Source: Flavivirga aquatica | Lineage (GTDB): Bacteria > Bacteroidota > Bacteroidia > Flavobacteriales > Flavobacteriaceae | Direction of reading: 5' to 3' | Length of the DNA stretch: 64,000 nt | NCBI RefSeq assembly: GCF_001747085.1 | Contig: NZ_MDJD01000054.1 | Coordinates: 496,001-560,000 of the forward strand | Shown here: one piece after another, positions 1 through 9,925 of the stretch | Layout of the letters: every line of letters starts with the position of its first letter | Position numbering within the stretch: the first letter of the stretch is position 1 | Notes under the pieces: model-generated | Seen by the model: only the letters and a program-made list of their open reading frames with translations | Database searches by the model: none | What the model was told of the DNA's origin: nothing | Translations under genes and position numbers: made by a program

Positions 1-561
1 ATATGTGTTCTTTTCTATGCCTAATAATTTATAGGTTTTTTGAATGTGCTTAGTATCTTTAATTTCATCTGAATGAATTAGCTCATAATTTGTTAAAAAA
101 GCAGAGTTTTCAAGATAAATATCAACACTTAAAGGTTCTTTGTTTAATGCTAGTTTAATAACAAAAACTAAATCATCTTTAACTTTTATAAGAGGCTTAA
201 AGATTGTTTTTTCTAAACTCTTATCAAACATAACATTACCAGAACTAACAATAAATGGTACAGTATTAATTTCTAAGTCTTTATCAAGTTCGAATATATA
301 AGAACCATCTGGAAGTGATGTTAAATCAAATCCATTAGTGTAAACACCAACTTGTTTTACAGCTTCTTTATATAATATGATACCGTGATTATCTTTAATA
401 GATATTAGGTTTCCTAGCTTTGCATTTGTTAAAGTAATAGAAGTTCTTTCAGAATCATTCTTAATTGTATAGAATGGAACTTCTTTAGCGAAACTTAACA
501 TGGTAGTAAACATTATTACCATTAAGATTCCTTTTTTTGTGTGTTTAAATACGTTTTTCAT
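1..561 (-). CDS. Secreted protein of unknown function (5' end only, runs off window)
   Basis: An open frame of 187 codons starts at ATG 561 on the minus strand and is still open at position 1. The product begins MKNVFKHTKKGILMVIMFTT, a positively charged start with a hydrophobic stretch, followed by LSFAKEV, which looks like a signal peptide with cleavage after SFA. The visible mature part is rich in beta-strand-type alternation, suggesting an Ig-like exported protein, but I do not recognise a family. It runs in the same direction as the glycan operon upstream, but 445 bases and a terminator separate them, so it is probably a separate transcription unit. The C-terminal part, and therefore any sorting domain, is outside the window. 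Confidence 0.75.
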   Translation of the reverse strand, partial: MKNVFKHTKKGILMVIMFTTMLSFAKEVPFYTIKNDSERTSITLTNAKLGNLISIKDNHGIILYKEAVKQVGVYTNGFDLTSLPDGSYIFELDKDLEINTVPFIVSSGNVMFDKSLEKTIFKPLIKVKDDLVFVIKLALNKEPLSVDIYLENSAFLTNYELIHSDEIKDTKHIQKTYKLLGIEKNTY

Positions 562-1006
562 GATTTGGTTTTTATAACGTTTAACACTACAAATATATAA
601 CAGGACTCAAATCATTAAAACATTGATATTAATATATTTATATGCTATTTTATCTGTTATCTTAATGTTAAATCAATATAGAATAACAAGGAGGTAATTA
701 AGCATATTTATTAAGAAAAAACTACAAATTCATTTTTATAAATCTTGCATTCCAAAGTATAATTATACATTTTTAATTATTTATTAATACGTCTAAGTTT
801 CTAAAATTTTAAATTAAAAAGTATTATTCAAGTTTAGCAAAAACATCACAAAAAGAAACAAATCAAAAATAGTTTTCATCATTTTAAAAGCTGCACTTAT
901 ATATTGAATAAAAAGGAAGAAAAGTAATACCATAAAAAACCCCTGAAACTTATACTGTTTCAGGGCTAATAATTTTCGGACTCATATTTGATTCTAAAAG
1001 AATAAG
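562..1006. other. Intergenic region between secreted protein and galactan operon
   Basis: This is very AT-rich non-coding sequence. It holds the terminator of the upstream glycan operon at its right end (941-965). I see no convincing ORF. A plus-strand AAGGAGGT at about 689-696 resembles a Shine-Dalgarno box, but no start codon follows it. A promoter for the gene starting at 561 must lie here; I could not pick one out. Confidence 0.5.
935..965 (-). terminator. Rho-independent terminator of the galactan operon
   Basis: A 9-bp perfect stem (941-949 with 957-965, CCCTGAAAC/GTTTCAGGG) has a 7-base loop. On the minus strand it is followed by a run of T (935-939 read in reverse). It lies 41 bases past the stop codon of the last operon gene at 1007. 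Confidence 0.9.
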
Positions 1007-3301
1007 CTATTTTTTTATAATCTCAACAAAATACAACTCATTTGGCTCTAAAGTTGGGTTAACGCTTACAGGAATCCCTTTTAACAGGTCTTTACAAATA
1101 ATTCCTCCACTTCCATTTAATGCAATTGTTAAAGTCGCATTAGATTTCCCTACATTAACTATAGACAAAACCTTATTACCAACCTCGTTTTTAACAGCTC
1201 TCCAAATGCACCCTTTGGTTCCTATTGAGTTTACCTCAGAAACCGTTACTTCTGGCATTAAATTTTTATCTTTTAAAATAGTTAAAGCCTTTGTTTTTAT
1301 TTCTAAAACTGAATTTAGTTTTATTAAAGTGTCATGATCTCCTTTTAAACTCGGTAATTCATCTCCATATTCATTTTTCACTAAGCTCTTATCATCTATA
1401 ATTACAATTCCTCCTTTATTTATATATGCTTGAATAGATTCTAATTCTGCTTTCGTAACAAACGGTGTATCATAAATTAAAACCACATTCCAATTTTCGT
1501 TATCTTGTTTTCTTAAAATATCTTTTGTTACAAAACCTAAAGACGTTCCTTCAAAATTTAACGCTTCATAAAGTTTAAAAAGATCATCCATATGTGTCTT
1601 CTTATTTATTGCAGATGTTTTAGAATAAAAAAGACGTAACGGTTTTCGCTGTCTTTGCATAGACATAATCTCTTCTGAATACGCATTTAAATCTATAAGC
1701 GTTGTGGCAACTTCATTAGTTACTCTAGGTTGCTGATTATTAGATCCTGCATAGCCTTTCCCTCCTCTACCTGTAGCTGCACCATTCGATTTTCTTGGCC
1801 AAAACCATATTTGACTAGCTGTCATACCATAACTATGTGCTAACCAAAATGTTGCTCTTGCATAGTTTGGGTCTAAATATAAATCTCTAGATCTTACAGT
1901 TGATAAGTAATGTAATTCTGAATTAAAATTAATCTTATTAGGACTCACAGATTTCATAAAATCATACCCCATACATAACTCTCTCCATTCAAAAGCGTAA
2001 TACTTTTGCCATTCATGTGCTTTTCCCCAAATAAGCTTATGGGTTGCTCCAGAATCATTACCTATAATACCACTTAAATCTGTTAAAGCTTCTAAATCTA
2101 TACCGTGAACTCTTTTATTTTCCGTCCATAAATTGGGCATGATTTTTAAATGCACTTTAGCTTCTGAATCATGTTTAGTCACTTCATCCTTTAAAAAAGT
2201 ATACCATTCTGTTACTCTATCCATATTGAATGCAGACCAGTCATACCATTTTGGAGATCCTTTTAAACTAATATCTATAGGCATACTTACAGAAACCTCA
2301 TCAAAACTATTAAAGCTGGTTTTCCATAGTCTATTTAATTCAGATATTCTACTGTGTTTAAGTTTTAGCCAAGTTTTAAATTTCTCAATAGTATATTGAG
2401 ATGCTGGACCAGATGCCCATGGTAATTTTTTCTTTTTTAAATCTGTATAGGTAAAAAAATGTGGTTCATTACACAACATATACCCCAGTTGGGTATATTT
2501 TTCTCCTGCCATTTTTGGAACTAACCCTCCTAATAATTTCTTTTGTATTTCTCTAGCTCCTGGATGATCTATATCGTAAACTGTATAAGTATCTTCACGC
2601 ATGCTAAATTCTTTTCCATATTTGGATCTCGCCCATTTTGGTATTGTTTTATGATTTAAAAAAACAAATCCTATAGATGGGTTCGATTTATCTTCTATTT
2701 TTTTTAGTATTCTAGAATTAATTGTTCCGTCTTCTTTAACTACATACGATGGAGTTACAAAAAATCCATCTAAATTACCATGATACTCATTAAGTTCTTT
2801 TGTTCCCGGTTTCCATGTATAGTCTGCTAAAAAAACAGGACGATTTTTAAAGGTTAATTGATCGCCTTCTAACGTTACTTTAGTCCAGTCTACTTTAGGG
2901 CTTGGTTTTCTAAATGCTTTTTTAGCTATTAATAATTCCAAAAAAGCAGTAGCATCATCCAGCATTACAATCACATCTTTTCTTTCAAAATCAGCTAATT
3001 CTTCTGCTTTTTTTTGACCTTCTTTTTTATATGCATGGATCATTTTAAAGGTTTTAGTGTTTTCCTCTACATGTTTTTCATCCCAATTAGCATATTTTAA
3101 AAATATTTCGGCAGTCCTTACAGTTGTTTTTTCTTTTAAAACATCAATTCCTTTTTTTTCTGCGGTTTTAATTAGCGTTTCAAGTTTTTTAATTTTTTGT
3201 TGTGCTTGTTTTTCTAAAGTCTGCGCATATACAGAAATTGATAATAGCCAAACCAAAAGGAAACCTAAAAATTTTGATATAATTGATTTACGTGTTCTCA
3301 T
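1007..3301 (-). CDS. Clan GH-A glycoside hydrolase, GH42-like (possibly GH167 carrageenan-active)
   Basis: This 764-residue protein has an N-terminal signal peptide (residues about 1-26, ending VYA) and an N-terminal helical segment. A (beta/alpha)8-type catalytic region spans roughly residues 145-545. The sequence GYMLCNEPHF supplies the likely acid/base (N278-E279), and NFNSELHYL supplies the likely nucleophile (E462). The NE...E arrangement is that of clan GH-A beta-galactosidases such as GH42. From about residue 555 a trimerisation/flavodoxin-like domain typical of GH42 follows (LRLFYSKTSA, then VVLIYDTPFV). GH167 exo-carrageenases are the other GH42-like marine candidate, and I cannot decide between them by eye. 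It is the last gene of the six-gene minus-strand operon, 8 bases after the sulfatase stop-to-start junction, and is followed by a strong terminator. The inferred role is release of galactose or neo-disaccharides from a sulfated galactan in the periplasm. Confidence 0.75.
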   Translation of the reverse strand: MRTRKSIISKFLGFLLVWLLSISVYAQTLEKQAQQKIKKLETLIKTAEKKGIDVLKEKTTVRTAEIFLKYANWDEKHVEENTKTFKMIHAYKKEGQKKAEELADFERKDVIVMLDDATAFLELLIAKKAFRKPSPKVDWTKVTLEGDQLTFKNRPVFLADYTWKPGTKELNEYHGNLDGFFVTPSYVVKEDGTINSRILKKIEDKSNPSIGFVFLNHKTIPKWARSKYGKEFSMREDTYTVYDIDHPGAREIQKKLLGGLVPKMAGEKYTQLGYMLCNEPHFFTYTDLKKKKLPWASGPASQYTIEKFKTWLKLKHSRISELNRLWKTSFNSFDEVSVSMPIDISLKGSPKWYDWSAFNMDRVTEWYTFLKDEVTKHDSEAKVHLKIMPNLWTENKRVHGIDLEALTDLSGIIGNDSGATHKLIWGKAHEWQKYYAFEWRELCMGYDFMKSVSPNKINFNSELHYLSTVRSRDLYLDPNYARATFWLAHSYGMTASQIWFWPRKSNGAATGRGGKGYAGSNNQQPRVTNEVATTLIDLNAYSEEIMSMQRQRKPLRLFYSKTSAINKKTHMDDLFKLYEALNFEGTSLGFVTKDILRKQDNENWNVVLIYDTPFVTKAELESIQAYINKGGIVIIDDKSLVKNEYGDELPSLKGDHDTLIKLNSVLEIKTKALTILKDKNLMPEVTVSEVNSIGTKGCIWRAVKNEVGNKVLSIVNVGKSNATLTIALNGSGGIICKDLLKGIPVSVNPTLEPNELYFVEIIKK

Positions 3302-3309
3302 TAAATATA

Positions 3310-4743
3310 TTATTCTGTTATATATGGTTTATTACTTTTAAGCCCTGGTTCTTTATATTTTTCTAATTGTTTAAAGAGCTCTATTTGCAGTGTTTTTACA
3401 ATGGATGCATAAGCTTTATGGTTATAGAAATTGATTAATTCGTCTGGATCTTTTTCTAAGTCAAATAAATAAGGTTTCTCTCTTTTATCGATAACCAATT
3501 TATAGCGATCATTTACAGCAGTAACCCACCAACCTCCAGACTTAGCGTAATATGTTATTCTATCTGAAGTTATTTCTTTTTTCTTATTTATAAAATCTTT
3601 TGACGTGTCTAAACCATGAAACTTAGTATTAGTCTCTACGCCCATTAAACCTAAAATTGTAGGGGTAAAATCTACATTTGTATATGCTGTGTTTATTACT
3701 TTACCTGCTTTTATTTTTTTAGGATAACGAATTACAAAAGGAATTCTTGCTGAAGCTTCATAGGGTACACCTTTATTTCTTCTGTTGTGCTCAAAAAACA
3801 TATCACCGTGATCTGATGTAAAAACAACGATAGTGTTGTCTGATAAATTATTTTCTTCTAAAAATTTAAGAATACGTCCTACACTATCATCTACATGCTT
3901 TACCATTCCAAAATATTGCTGTAAAGCTACCTTATCAAACTCTTTTCCTTCATTTTTATCTTCTTTTTTACCTTTTGCCCATTTAGGTTTTATAGCTGTA
4001 AATTCATCTGCCATTGTTTTTGGTGCTTGTACATCCATATGATTATACATTGTATTATAAGGTGGACGTGCATGGTCTGGAGTATGCGGGTCTGGTATAG
4101 AAAGCATTAAACAAAATGGCTTGTTTTTATCACGTTCAAGAATTTCAAGAGACTTATCTGTAAAATAATCTGTTAGATGCGTAATTTCATTTTCGGGTAG
4201 TCTTGCTGCTTGTTTATCGCCAATACCTTGTATTCCGTTTGAGGTAATATGAAAATAAGGCGCATGTCCACCTGTCATCATATATTTATTATCTGTAAAT
4301 CCAGCATTATCCTGTACATTAAACTTATATTTTGAGTGTCCTGCTAAATGCCATTTACCAACATAAGAAGTTGCATAACCTTGGTTCTTTAAAATTTTAG
4401 CAAAAGTAACAACATCCTTATTTAGGTGAAGTCCGTTTTTTGGAGCTCCTGTAGCTTGAGGGTATAGTCCTGTTACTAAAGAAGCGCGTGATGGTGTACA
4501 TACAGGAGATGAAGCATAGTAGCTTGTACAAATAGCGCCTTCGTTTGCTAATTTATCAATATAGGGTGTCGTTGTATTATTCCCTTTTCCCCAAACAAAA
4601 GCTTGCTCTTCTGGTAATAATTTTTGATAACAACTTAATGTTCTAAAATTATGCTCATCGGTATGTACTATTATTAAATTTGGTTTGGTTTGGGCTAAAC
4701 TTGATAATGTTATTAAACATGTTGCTAAGTGTATTAACTTCAT
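3310..4743 (-). CDS. S1-family sulfatase (formylglycine-dependent)
   Basis: This 477-residue protein has a signal peptide (about 1-18, ending SLAQT). The mature chain opens with PNLIIVHTDEHNFRT, giving the metal ligands D29 and E30/H31. The formylglycine signature SSPVCTPSRASLVTG follows, with the modified cysteine at C82 and R86. A downstream FTSDHGDMFFEH block supplies further calcium and active-site ligands. Length and motif order fit S1 arylsulfatases. It needs a formylglycine-generating enzyme, which is not in this window. It sits between the GH2 gene (143-base gap) and the GH42-like gene (8-base gap) on the same strand, so it probably removes sulfate esters that block those exo-galactosidases. 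The position of the sulfate it attacks cannot be read from sequence here. Confidence 0.9.
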   Translation of the reverse strand: MKLIHLATCLITLSSLAQTKPNLIIVHTDEHNFRTLSCYQKLLPEEQAFVWGKGNNTTTPYIDKLANEGAICTSYYASSPVCTPSRASLVTGLYPQATGAPKNGLHLNKDVVTFAKILKNQGYATSYVGKWHLAGHSKYKFNVQDNAGFTDNKYMMTGGHAPYFHITSNGIQGIGDKQAARLPENEITHLTDYFTDKSLEILERDKNKPFCLMLSIPDPHTPDHARPPYNTMYNHMDVQAPKTMADEFTAIKPKWAKGKKEDKNEGKEFDKVALQQYFGMVKHVDDSVGRILKFLEENNLSDNTIVVFTSDHGDMFFEHNRRNKGVPYEASARIPFVIRYPKKIKAGKVINTAYTNVDFTPTILGLMGVETNTKFHGLDTSKDFINKKKEITSDRITYYAKSGGWWVTAVNDRYKLVIDKREKPYLFDLEKDPDELINFYNHKAYASIVKTLQIELFKQLEKYKEPGLKSNKPYITE

Positions 4744-4886
4744 TTTTTATTTTTTAATTAAAACATGTGTTATACCAGTTTTCACAAGAATTCCTATGAT
4801 AGCTAGTATTGCTATGACTAACAGAATCTCTTAAAGTTTAATGCAATATTAAAATTATAAAGTAATACTTTTCATCTAAAAGGGGT

Positions 4887-7379
4887 TTATTTTTTTAATG
4901 TTGCAGCTATTTCTGTATTGGTTGTTTTCAACCCGCTAGACTTTGCATGTAAAACAATTTTACCTTCTTCTCCTTTTTTAGACCTAATAACAACTAAAGC
5001 TAGTCCATTAAACACTTTTCGTTTTGTTGCTTGAAAAGATTCATGGTTTGTGGGATCTCCATTTCCTATGGCGATAATTTCTCCTGGCCCAGAGACACTA
5101 TATTCAACTATATTATGTGTTCTAGGTACAGTTAATCCGTTCTTATCGATAATTTTTACTGTAACAAAAGAAAGGTCTTGTCCATTTGCAGTAATACGCG
5201 TTCTATCTGGAGATAGCTTAATATGGCTTGCTTTTTTTGTAGTTTTTATTTCGCTTTTAGCCCAAACTTTCTCGTTTTTATAGGCTACTACTTTTAATGT
5301 TCCTGGTTTATAGACAACCTCATTCCAACGTAAACGGTATTTATATTTTTCTTTCTTTTTTCTGCCTAAGGATTTTCCATTTAAAAATAATTCGGCCTCA
5401 TCCCCAGATGTATATACAAAAACAGGCGTAACTTTACCTATGCGTTCTTCCCAATTCCAATGTGGTAAAATATGTGCCATTGGGAAATTAGGACGCCAAT
5501 GTGCTTGATATAGATAGAAACGATCTTTAGGAAATCCACACAAATCTACAATACCAAAATAAGAACTCCTTGGTGGTATGTTTTTTCCCAACTTTTTTAA
5601 AGCTTCTTTCATACGCGTTTTTTCAGCTGGATCTGTAAAATTAAGTAGGTTAGTTTTATCTTTGTTATATGGTGTTGGTTCTCCTATATAATCAAATCCT
5701 GTCCAAACAAACTCTCCAAAAACATAAGGGTTCTTTTCTTGAGCTTCAAATTCTAAATCTGCACGATATGCCCAATTAGGTGCTGAGAAATCGTAGCTGC
5801 TCACTTGAAAATAGCCACCTGAACCTTCTTTTTTATTTTCTGAAACAGGAAAGAAATATTCCCCTCTTGAACTTACTGTAGATGCTGTTTCACTCCCATA
5901 AATGGGTAAGTTTGGGTTTGCTTTATGTACCTCTGCGTATAAATGCGGTTTATAGTTTAAACCAAATACATCTGCTGTTTTTTCGAAACCATTTGTTGTG
6001 GCTTCTGGTCTACTGTTTCCAAATGTTGTTGGGCGTGTATTGTCTTCAGAACGAATTATATCTGCTAACATAACTGCCATAGGCGCATCTTGAGCATCTC
6101 TTAATTCTATCATTTCGTTACCTGTACTCCACATGATAACAGAGGGATGGTTACGGTCTCGTTTTACCATGGCTCTTAAATCTTTTTCATGCCATGCTCC
6201 AAATAATGATGCATAGTCATTTTTGACTTTCTTTTTTTGCCAAACATCAAAAGCTTCTACTTGAACAAGCATCCCCATTTTATCACACAGATCAAGAAAT
6301 TCTGGTGCTGGTGGGTTGTGAGCTGTTCGTATGGCATTGGTTCCAAATGATTTTAGAATTTCTATTTGGCGCTCCATAGCTCGTACATTTACAGCCGTTC
6401 CTAATGGTCCTAAATCATGATGCTGACAAACTCCATTTAAATGTACTTTTTTACCATTTAATAAAAAGCCACTATTTGCAGTAAATTCTATAGTTCTAAT
6501 TCCAAATGTAGATGAATAGGTATCTAGAACCTTACCTTTTTTTATCAAAGTTGTCTTTACTTCATAAAGATTAGGAGCATCTAAATCCCATAATTTCGGT
6601 GAATTGATTATAATATCACAGTCTTGCTTAAATGCTGTTTTTTGCGCTTCTACTTTTGTTGGGTTAGCCCCTTTAGTGTAAATTTCATGAAGAATTTCAA
6701 GATTACTTATTTCTTCATTTATATCTGTTTTAATATGAACTGTTGCTTGTTCTTTATTAACCTTTGGTGTTGTTACGAAGACACCCCAATGCGTAATATG
6801 TATTGGATTGGTTTTCACTAGACGTACATTTCTATAAATTCCCCCTCCTGGATACCAACGGGAAGATTCTGCTTTGTTATTTAATCGAACAGCAATTGTA
6901 TTTTCTTCTCCTACTTTTAAGTGGTGTGTTAATTCTAATCTAAATGATGCATAACCATAAGGCCACTCTCCTACGTATCCTCCATTTAACCATACTTTAG
7001 TACCAGACATTGCCCCATCAAATTCAATAAAAACTCGTTTACCTTTGTCTTCTTGAGGTGATTTATATGTTTTTCGATACCACCCAATTCCTGCCCAAGG
7101 TAATTTTCCTGTTTGATTAGGCAAATTGGCACGAAAAGGGCCTTCTATTCCCCAATCATGTGGTAAATTTAATAATCTCCAATTTGCGTCATTAAAACCT
7201 ATTTCGTCTATGTTTTTTGGTTCTTCAAGTGTTGAACCATCTGACATAGATCCAAATCTTGCAAACTTCCAATCATCATTAAAAGATTTTATAATTCTTT
7301 CTTGTCCGTAGGTATTAAAATTACATATGACAATAAAACATATAAAAATGAATTTTATAAAACTTAATCTATTTATCAT
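4887..7379 (-). CDS. Glycoside hydrolase family 2 beta-galactosidase
   Basis: This 830-residue protein has a hydrophobic signal sequence (about 1-25). The GH2 layout is complete: sugar-binding jelly-roll (about 30-190, with NLPHDWGIEGPF and YPGGGIYRNVRL), Ig-like domain (about 195-300), and TIM barrel (about 300-600). The C-terminal Ig-like domains (about 640-830) resemble DUF4982 plus a GH2 C-terminal domain. The acid/base is E422 in MWSTGNEM, and the nucleophile is E497 in IYGSETAS. HNPPAPEFLDLCDKMGMLV is the usual GH2 substrate-pocket block. Its place among sulfatases and a GH110-like gene points to exo-cleavage of beta-linked galactose from a desulfated galactan. A beta-glucuronidase or other GH2 activity is possible, but the context favours galactose. 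Confidence 0.9.
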   Translation of the reverse strand: MINRLSFIKFIFICFIVICNFNTYGQERIIKSFNDDWKFARFGSMSDGSTLEEPKNIDEIGFNDANWRLLNLPHDWGIEGPFRANLPNQTGKLPWAGIGWYRKTYKSPQEDKGKRVFIEFDGAMSGTKVWLNGGYVGEWPYGYASFRLELTHHLKVGEENTIAVRLNNKAESSRWYPGGGIYRNVRLVKTNPIHITHWGVFVTTPKVNKEQATVHIKTDINEEISNLEILHEIYTKGANPTKVEAQKTAFKQDCDIIINSPKLWDLDAPNLYEVKTTLIKKGKVLDTYSSTFGIRTIEFTANSGFLLNGKKVHLNGVCQHHDLGPLGTAVNVRAMERQIEILKSFGTNAIRTAHNPPAPEFLDLCDKMGMLVQVEAFDVWQKKKVKNDYASLFGAWHEKDLRAMVKRDRNHPSVIMWSTGNEMIELRDAQDAPMAVMLADIIRSEDNTRPTTFGNSRPEATTNGFEKTADVFGLNYKPHLYAEVHKANPNLPIYGSETASTVSSRGEYFFPVSENKKEGSGGYFQVSSYDFSAPNWAYRADLEFEAQEKNPYVFGEFVWTGFDYIGEPTPYNKDKTNLLNFTDPAEKTRMKEALKKLGKNIPPRSSYFGIVDLCGFPKDRFYLYQAHWRPNFPMAHILPHWNWEERIGKVTPVFVYTSGDEAELFLNGKSLGRKKKEKYKYRLRWNEVVYKPGTLKVVAYKNEKVWAKSEIKTTKKASHIKLSPDRTRITANGQDLSFVTVKIIDKNGLTVPRTHNIVEYSVSGPGEIIAIGNGDPTNHESFQATKRKVFNGLALVVIRSKKGEEGKIVLHAKSSGLKTTNTEIAATLKK

Positions 7380-7401
7380 AAATGAATTACGTTGATTTTG
7401 T

Positions 7402-8934
7402 CTATTTAAATTGATCGTATTCTGGATTTACCTTAGCGTTTTTAAATCTTGGACGTTCTTTCCATAAATTATATGTTTCCCTAAGCTGAACAAATTGTTC
7501 TGGTTGCTGTCCTTGATCGTTAGTTTCTTTTATCCACTGTTCTAAATACTGCCTGTGTTTTTCTAACTCTTTTGCATAATTTAAATCTTTAGCTAGATTA
7601 TTTATTTGATGTGGGTCTTTATCTAAATCATATAACTCTTCAACTGGTCTAACACCAAACCAATGTGCTTCTTGGTATGCTGTTAATTTACCATCTTTTC
7701 GTGCTTTTTTTAAATCTTTTACAATAGGTCTGTTATCTCTATATCCAGCTTGAAGCATTGGTCTTTCGGGGAAATAGTTCTTTATATATCTATACTTTTT
7801 TGATGCTACGGTACGTATTTTATCAATTGTAAAATCACATCGATCTCTGGCTCCAACAATATATTCTTCTTCTCTATACTTTTTTTCAAACAAATTTTGT
7901 CCATCTAAATATTTAGGTGTTTCTGCTTTTCCTAAAGCCAAAGTTGTCGCAGATACATCTAATAAAGATACTAAATCGTTTCTAACAGTTCCAGATTTTA
8001 GGTTTGGATGATTTCCATTTATAATTAGTGGCACTAACATCCCGCCTTCGTAACAAAATTGCTTATGTCTTAAGGATGTTGGACTTCCATGATCTGAGAA
8101 GAAAAATATAATGGTGTTTTCTAATTCTCCATCAGCTTCCAATTGTTTTAAAAGTTGCTCTACCCTCACATCCGATCCTCTATTTGCATTATAATGTCCT
8201 GTCCAAGCAGCTCTCTGTGATGGTATGTTTGGAAAGTAAGGTGGTAATGCGACATCATTAATAGCTAATTTTTCGCCTGCACGTACATATTTGGCATCTT
8301 TTTTACCTCCCATAATTTGCATTTGTCCAAACCATGGTTGGTTTTTATCTTTACGGGCATTCCAATTATCTACAGTAAAAGATAAATAATCTTTAGCTTT
8401 ATTACCTTGCCATCCATTCATTCCCGGCTTATAATTATCTTCTGTTCCTACACTATACATAGCTGTACGGTCGTAATGAAAGTTATAATCGTCTTTTCCA
8501 CTGTTAAATGTAAAATAACCAGCATCTCGCATTAACTCTGGTATTGTTTTTACACCATGAGGTAATTTTATACGTAAACTATCTGGCACAATAACGCCAT
8601 CTGTTGTTCTGCTAGATCTATGGTGATGTGTTCCTGTTGTTGTTTGCATTACTCCTGTAATTAATGCCGAACGACTTGCCGAACATACTGGTGCTGTGGC
8701 GTAGGCTCTTTTGAAAAGTACGCCCTCTTTTGCTAACTTATCTATTACTGGCGTGCTGTTTTTATTTATACTATCCCCATAACACCCCATAAAAGGGGAT
8801 AAATCTTCTGCAATAATCCATAGGATATTGGGCTTTTTATTTTGATCTTCTTTAGGTTTTGTTTGTGCTTTTTGACAATTTGCAATTGTTACAAAAAGTA
8901 ATATAAAGCTAAGGCTTCTTATTTGGTTTTTCAT
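7402..8934 (-). CDS. S1-family sulfatase (second, distinct subfamily)
   Basis: This 510-residue protein has an N-terminal hydrophobic signal ending near C20 (TIANCQK), possibly a lipoprotein although N before the cysteine is unusual. The catalytic core starts PNILWIIAEDLSPFMGCYGD (metal ligand D45). The formylglycine motif APVCSASRSALITG has C84 and R88, followed by TTTGTHHHRS and later FFSDHGSPTSLRHKQFCYEGG. The CSASR variant and the histidine-rich block separate it clearly from the other sulfatase in the operon (CTPSR), so the two probably attack different sulfate positions. The start is 5 bases after the stop of the SGNH esterase gene, indicating tight co-transcription. Confidence 0.9.
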   Translation of the reverse strand: MKNQIRSLSFILLFVTIANCQKAQTKPKEDQNKKPNILWIIAEDLSPFMGCYGDSINKNSTPVIDKLAKEGVLFKRAYATAPVCSASRSALITGVMQTTTGTHHHRSSRTTDGVIVPDSLRIKLPHGVKTIPELMRDAGYFTFNSGKDDYNFHYDRTAMYSVGTEDNYKPGMNGWQGNKAKDYLSFTVDNWNARKDKNQPWFGQMQIMGGKKDAKYVRAGEKLAINDVALPPYFPNIPSQRAAWTGHYNANRGSDVRVEQLLKQLEADGELENTIIFFFSDHGSPTSLRHKQFCYEGGMLVPLIINGNHPNLKSGTVRNDLVSLLDVSATTLALGKAETPKYLDGQNLFEKKYREEEYIVGARDRCDFTIDKIRTVASKKYRYIKNYFPERPMLQAGYRDNRPIVKDLKKARKDGKLTAYQEAHWFGVRPVEELYDLDKDPHQINNLAKDLNYAKELEKHRQYLEQWIKETNDQGQQPEQFVQLRETYNLWKERPRFKNAKVNPEYDQFK

Positions 8935-8939
8935 TAAAA

Positions 8940-9854
8940 TTATTTTTTTTGTAATGCCATCAATTTTTCTCCAAAGGTAATCCCTAAACGCTTTTGCCCT
9001 TCGGTGTTGTAATGCACATTATCTGTATGTTTGGGGTAATCATTCCAAGTTCTATCTGTTGTTGTTTTTATAACATCTACAAAATTATCTGCATTTGCTA
9101 CATCTACATAGGCCTTTCTTACCATATCTGGCCCTTCTGGAAAATTACCATATTTTGAATTTATTTGCCCTACAACAACAGGCATTTTTTTAACTTTAAA
9201 TGCTTTGCGATAACTTTCTATTAATGTTTTAAGGTTTTCCTTATAACTTCTTGCACTTATTTCTCTTGATGCATCATTTTCTCCTTGCATCCACGCTAAA
9301 CCTATAATTTTATAGGACTTTCCTTGGTCTTTTAATTTTGATAGTTCTTTGCGAATTTGATTTATATGTTTTTCATATAATTTCATATTTTGCTTCTTTT
9401 CTCCTTTTTCTAGGGTTTTTGCTTTTTTAGCAGACCAATTAGGATTCCAAGCGCCATATAAAGATGTGCCTCCTTGAGACGTTTTAATTAACAAAAACTC
9501 TTGTTTTGGATTTTTCTCTGCAAGTATTAAGCCTATGAATAATTCTGGTCCAAAACGTTTTGTGAAGTTATACTTTTCACTAGGTTTATTATCTGAATAA
9601 GACAATGGTTTTGCTGGTTTTCGATTAATACTAACCTGTACTCTATTCGATACTTTTGCTATTCTTTCTTTTATAGAATCATCTAAATCATCATAATTAC
9701 CTCCGCCTGCCATATTAGATTGACCTGCCAATAATACGACTTGTACTGTATTTTTTTTTATAGTACATGTTTTAAATGATTTTGAATACCCAAAACAAAT
9801 AGTTACTACTAATACTAAAAGTAATATAGCTAAGTAAGGTGTTATTCTTTTCAT
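8940..9854 (-). CDS. SGNH-type carbohydrate esterase (sialate O-acetylesterase-like family)
   Basis: This 304-residue protein has an N-terminal signal or anchor (about 1-23). The nucleophile block is VVLLAGQSNMAGGG, with the predicted catalytic serine at S46 in GQSNM. The middle block LAWMQGENDA and the C-terminal HTDNVHYNTEGQKRLG supply the remaining SGNH-hydrolase blocks and the Asp/His partners. This is the architecture of the SASA/DUF303 family that includes sialate O-acetylesterases and plant-polymer acetylesterases. In this operon it probably removes an acyl or similar ester decoration from the algal glycan. The true substrate is unknown. Confidence 0.8.
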   Translation of the reverse strand: MKRITPYLAILLLVLVVTICFGYSKSFKTCTIKKNTVQVVLLAGQSNMAGGGNYDDLDDSIKERIAKVSNRVQVSINRKPAKPLSYSDNKPSEKYNFTKRFGPELFIGLILAEKNPKQEFLLIKTSQGGTSLYGAWNPNWSAKKAKTLEKGEKKQNMKLYEKHINQIRKELSKLKDQGKSYKIIGLAWMQGENDASREISARSYKENLKTLIESYRKAFKVKKMPVVVGQINSKYGNFPEGPDMVRKAYVDVANADNFVDVIKTTTDRTWNDYPKHTDNVHYNTEGQKRLGITFGEKLMALQKK

Positions 9855-9925
9855 AGGTTTAAATACTATAATTTAACTCTTTTTTATATGAAGTTAATTT
9901 TATCGAAAAAACTCAAACTATATCA

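Noticed and set aside
689-696. AAGGAGGT resembling a strong Shine-Dalgarno sequence on the plus strand
   Set aside because: No start codon or ORF follows, and other genes in the window do not use such boxes.
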